Shown: piece after piece, positions 4,782 to 6,415 of the stretch
Numbering within the stretch: the stretch's first letter is position 1
Layout of the letters: every line of letters starts with the position of its first letter
Assembly (NCBI GenBank): GCA_903889815.1
Contig: CAISYX010000063.1
Coordinates: 1 to 6,415 of the forward strand
From: an uncultured Gammaproteobacteria bacterium
Lineage (GTDB): Bacteria; Pseudomonadota; Gammaproteobacteria; Pseudomonadales; Pseudohongiellaceae
Direction: 5' to 3'
Length of the DNA stretch: 6,415 nucleotides
Notes under the pieces: generated by a model
The model's database searches: none
Seen by the model: only the letters and a program-made list of their open reading frames with translations
What the model was told of the DNA's origin: nothing
Position numbers and translations under genes: made by a program

Positions 4782-5282
4782 TCAGTTCGAGGTGAAGCGG
4801 GAAATTTCCGGGTTGTAGGTCTGATGACAGGCGCTGCACACGCTGTACATCTGGGCGCCCGCCTGGAAGAAGTCTTCCTGGTTGCGCACGGCAGCCGCTT
4901 CCATGGCCATGGCGCCGGCGGCGCTCAGCGCATTGGAGTAGGTCAACCACGCGTCGCTGTCGACGGCGCGTCCAGGCAGCGCCAGGGCATTGCCTGCTTC
5001 GACGATCTGCGCGGCGCGTTGACGCACCATGTCCCAGTCAGCGTCGTTCGTCGGGTACAACTCCTGATATCCCGTTTCGATGTCGTTCACCCAGCCGGCA
5101 GAGTCCCAGAGCACATCGGCAGTGGGTTCCAGCACAAGGTTCATGAAGTCTTTCATGCCCAGCGTCAGGTTGTAGGCTGTCGCCGGGGTGGCAGTAGTCG
5201 TGGCAGTGGCGGTGGCTGGCGGTTCGGAGCAGGCGGCAAGACCAAGAGCGAGACAGGCGAGAGTGCAGCGGATTGATGACAT
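4782..5282 (-). CDS. Lipoprotein c-type cytochrome (class II/c556-like)
   Basis: This 166-residue protein has a lipoprotein signal with a good lipobox LAAC (15-18; C18 lipidated), then a Thr/Ala/Pro linker (about 19-36). A mostly helical domain follows, with one heme c site CSACH (C149, C152, H153) near the C-terminus. Heme at the end of a helical domain is the arrangement of class II cytochromes such as c' and c556. M43 or M46 in the first helix (LGMKDFMNL) could be the sixth ligand. It should be membrane-tethered in the periplasm and transfer electrons or sense a ligand; its partner is unknown. ATG at 5282 starts the signal and has AGGGG 9 nt upstream; the frame is open to 5483, but that extension would cover the iron promoter. 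It heads the operon with HupE and the anchor protein. Confidence 0.88.
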   Translation of the reverse strand: MSSIRCTLACLALGLAACSEPPATATATTTATPATAYNLTLGMKDFMNLVLEPTADVLWDSAGWVNDIETGYQELYPTNDADWDMVRQRAAQIVEAGNALALPGRAVDSDAWLTYSNALSAAGAMAMEAAAVRNQEDFFQAGAQMYSVCSACHQTYNPEISRFTSN

Positions 5283-5383
5283 GACGTGGGCCCCTTGTGC
5301 GCGCCGTGCTGAGAGCGCTTTTATTATGGGATCGGGTTGACGGCGGTGTTCGTGTGTTGTGCCTGAACGGGCCGTTGCCCGGC

Positions 5384-5414
5384 ATTCTAGCGCACTCTTG
5401 AGGTGCTCCGTCAC
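5384..5414 (-). promoter_or_regulatory. Candidate promoter of the cytochrome-HupE-anchor operon
   Basis: On the minus strand TAGAAT (5389-5384) matches 5 of 6 bases of a -10. The nearest -35-like hexamer is GTGACG (5414-5409, 4 of 6) at a long 19-bp spacer. The leader would be about 95 nt. Another AT-rich stretch (CATAAT, near 5327) has no good -35. This call is weak. Confidence 0.3.
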
Positions 5415-5424
5415 ACTCCTTTCG

Positions 5425-5452
5425 CCTGCATGTCGCAACCAGCGGTTGCAGG
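5425..5452. repeat. Overlapping inverted repeats between the divergent operons
   Basis: GCAACC (5435-5440) and GGTTGC (5444-5449) form a perfect 6-bp palindrome with a 3-bp spacer. CCTGCA (5425-5430) and TGCAGG (5447-5452) form a second, wider palindrome that shares its right arm with the first. The two pairings are mutually exclusive in RNA, but on DNA they could form an operator. They lie about 10 bp upstream of the iron-gene -35. Confidence 0.5.
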
Positions 5453-5461
5453 GCTGACCGA

Positions 5462-5490
5462 TTGCAAACCTAAATGAGATCAATTATCAT
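5462..5490 (+). promoter_or_regulatory. Sigma-70 promoter of the iron-binding protein gene
   Basis: TTGCAA at 5462-5467 (4 of 6 to TTGACA) and TATCAT at 5485-5490 (5 of 6 to TATAAT) are separated by an ideal 17 bp. A Fur box overlaps the -10. Transcription should start near 5497, giving a leader of about 42 nt before the ATG at 5539. Confidence 0.65.
5475..5489 (+). promoter_or_regulatory. Fur box
   Basis: TGAGATC-A-ATTATCA matches the 7-1-7 Fur consensus TGATAAT-N-ATTATCA at 11 of 14 positions, with a perfect right half. It covers the spacer and most of the -10 of the promoter, where Fe-bound Fur would block RNA polymerase. The downstream gene encodes a ferric iron-binding protein, which fits iron repression. 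Confidence 0.75.
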
Positions 5491-5538
5491 CTAACCAAGT
5501 TTGCAAGTCTTACCGAATCTTCGATCAGGAGTTGTGCC

Positions 5539-6415
5539 ATGTTCAAGAAGCTGTCTCTGTCCCTGCTGGTGCTCTGCGGCACTGCTGCCCAGGCCGATGA
5601 AGTCAATATTTACTCCGCGCGTGAAGAGAATCTGATCAAGCCGATTCTCGACATCTATTCCGAGCGCACCGGCGTGACGATCAATCTGGTGACCGGCGGG
5701 GCTGACGAGTTGACCCAGCGTCTGGAACTGGAAGGAGCCAACTCGCCGGCGGACCTGCTGCTGACTGTTGATGTGGGCCGTCTGTACCGCGCCAAGGAAG
5801 CCGGATTGCTGCAGAGCGTGACCTCCGAGGTGCTCAGCAGCGCGATTCCCGCGCAGTACCGTGACTCCGACGGCGAGTGGTTTGGCGTCTCCGTGCGCTC
5901 CCGCGTGGTGATTTACGACAAGGCCAGCGTAAGCCCTGATGATCTGTCCACTTATGCTGATCTGGCAGACCCGAAGTGGGCCGGCAAGATCTGTGTCCGC
6001 TCTTCTTCCAACATTTACAACCAATCCCTCGTGGCGTCCATGATCGGTCACAACGGCGTCGAGGCCACGCAAGCCTGGGCGACGGGGTTCGCCGCCAATT
6101 TCGGACGTCCGCCCCAGGGTGGTGACCGCGATCAGATCAGCGCAGTCGCCATCGGCCAGTGTCAGCTCGCCATCAGCAACACCTATTACCTGGCGGGCAT
6201 GCTGCAGTCTCCGGACGCAGCCGAACGCGAAACAGCAGAGTCAGTCGCCGTGTTCTTCCCTGACCAGCAAGGCAATGGTGCGCACGTCAACGTCAGTGGC
6301 GCCGCCGTCACCAAGGCCGCCAAGAACCGCGATGCTGCCGTCAAGCTGATCGAGTTTCTGGTCAGCGAAGAGGCCCAGGCCTGGTACGCCGAAACCAACA
6401 ATGAGTATCCCGTAC
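5539..6415 (+). CDS. fbpA: Fe(III) ABC transporter substrate-binding protein, FutA/FbpA type (3' end cut)
   Basis: The first 292 residues are present; the family is usually about 330-345 long, so the C-terminus lies past the window. A signal peptide (1-19) ends AQA|DEVNIYSAREENL. The protein is a periplasmic clamp that binds ferric iron and hands it to an inner-membrane permease and ATPase. Candidate iron ligands are Y25 in NIYSAR, Y160 in SSSNIYNQ and the pair Y216-Y217 in SNTYYLAG. The 56-residue spacing from Y160 to Y216 is that of the FutA tyrosine set as I remember it. Other family features are GGADELTQRLELEG (about 54-67), PADLLLTVDVGRL (about 72-84) and ADLADPKWAGK. ATG at 5539 has AGGAG (5527-5531) 7 nt upstream. 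A Fur box overlaps its promoter. Permease and ATPase genes are expected downstream but cannot be seen. Confidence 0.93.
   Translation, partial: MFKKLSLSLLVLCGTAAQADEVNIYSAREENLIKPILDIYSERTGVTINLVTGGADELTQRLELEGANSPADLLLTVDVGRLYRAKEAGLLQSVTSEVLSSAIPAQYRDSDGEWFGVSVRSRVVIYDKASVSPDDLSTYADLADPKWAGKICVRSSSNIYNQSLVASMIGHNGVEATQAWATGFAANFGRPPQGGDRDQISAVAIGQCQLAISNTYYLAGMLQSPDAAERETAESVAVFFPDQQGNGAHVNVSGAAVTKAAKNRDAAVKLIEFLVSEEAQAWYAETNNEYPV

Larger units (their letters stand above)
5462..5506. repeat. 8-bp inverted repeat flanking the Fur box
   Basis: TTGCAAAC (5462-5469) and GTTTGCAA (5499-5506) are perfect reverse complements, 29 bp apart. They sit almost symmetrically around the Fur box. The left arm contains the -35 hexamer and the right arm lies at the start of the transcript. 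Confidence 0.65.

Noticed and set aside
4701..5276. 191-residue plus-strand open frame opposite the cytochrome gene
   Set aside because: The product is Gly/Arg/His-rich with no motif, while the minus frame carries a lipobox and the CSACH heme site.
5499..5506. Right TTGCAA arm as the -35 of a minus-strand promoter toward the cytochrome operon
   Set aside because: No -10-like hexamer lies at 15-19 bp in that direction; GATAAT is only 12 bp away.
5491..6072. 193-residue minus-strand open frame opposite the iron-binding protein gene
   Set aside because: The plus frame is uninterrupted from 5539 to the window end with a signal peptide and the tyrosine ligand set; the antisense frame has no motif and begins inside a conserved coding region.

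Overview
The window reads as chromosomal DNA of a GC-rich gammaproteobacterium, possibly a marine Cellvibrionales/Halieaceae-type organism. This rests on the YbiT-like ABC-F start, the RRM protein opening MKILIRNL, the Fur-controlled FutA/FbpA-type iron-binding protein and the DUF6152 pair. The lineage is an inference from protein style, not a database match. I can support nine protein genes, two of them cut by the window edges. I found no RNA genes, insertion sequences, CRISPR arrays or phage genes.

Left part (1-1348): a minus-strand ABC-F ATPase runs off the left edge and is divergent from a plus-strand pair, a small RRM RNA-binding protein followed by a 2OG-Fe(II) dioxygenase. The ABC-F and RRM genes both appear to start at TTG. 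Their facing promoters share an identical 12-base start-region element, seen as a perfect inverted repeat 84 bp apart. All three genes plausibly concern RNA or translation.

Middle part (1349-3445): a lone gene for a small secreted beta-rich protein ends in a clear intrinsic terminator. It is followed by a two-gene unit encoding a predicted lipoprotein of an uncharacterised family and an exported DUF6152 protein. A small hairpin overlaps the ribosome binding site of the first gene of this unit.

Right part (3446-5282, minus strand): a compact three-gene operon encodes a lipoprotein c-type cytochrome, a HupE/UreJ-type membrane protein and a single-pass membrane-anchored periplasmic protein. It converges on the DUF6152 gene with only 6 bp between the two stop codons. 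This cassette is the best candidate here for an undescribed membrane metal or redox system.

Right edge (5425-6415): divergent from the cytochrome operon is a ferric iron ABC-transporter binding protein, cut by the window end. Its promoter overlaps a good Fur box and is flanked by repeated TTGCA elements. The partner permease and ATPase would be expected beyond the window.
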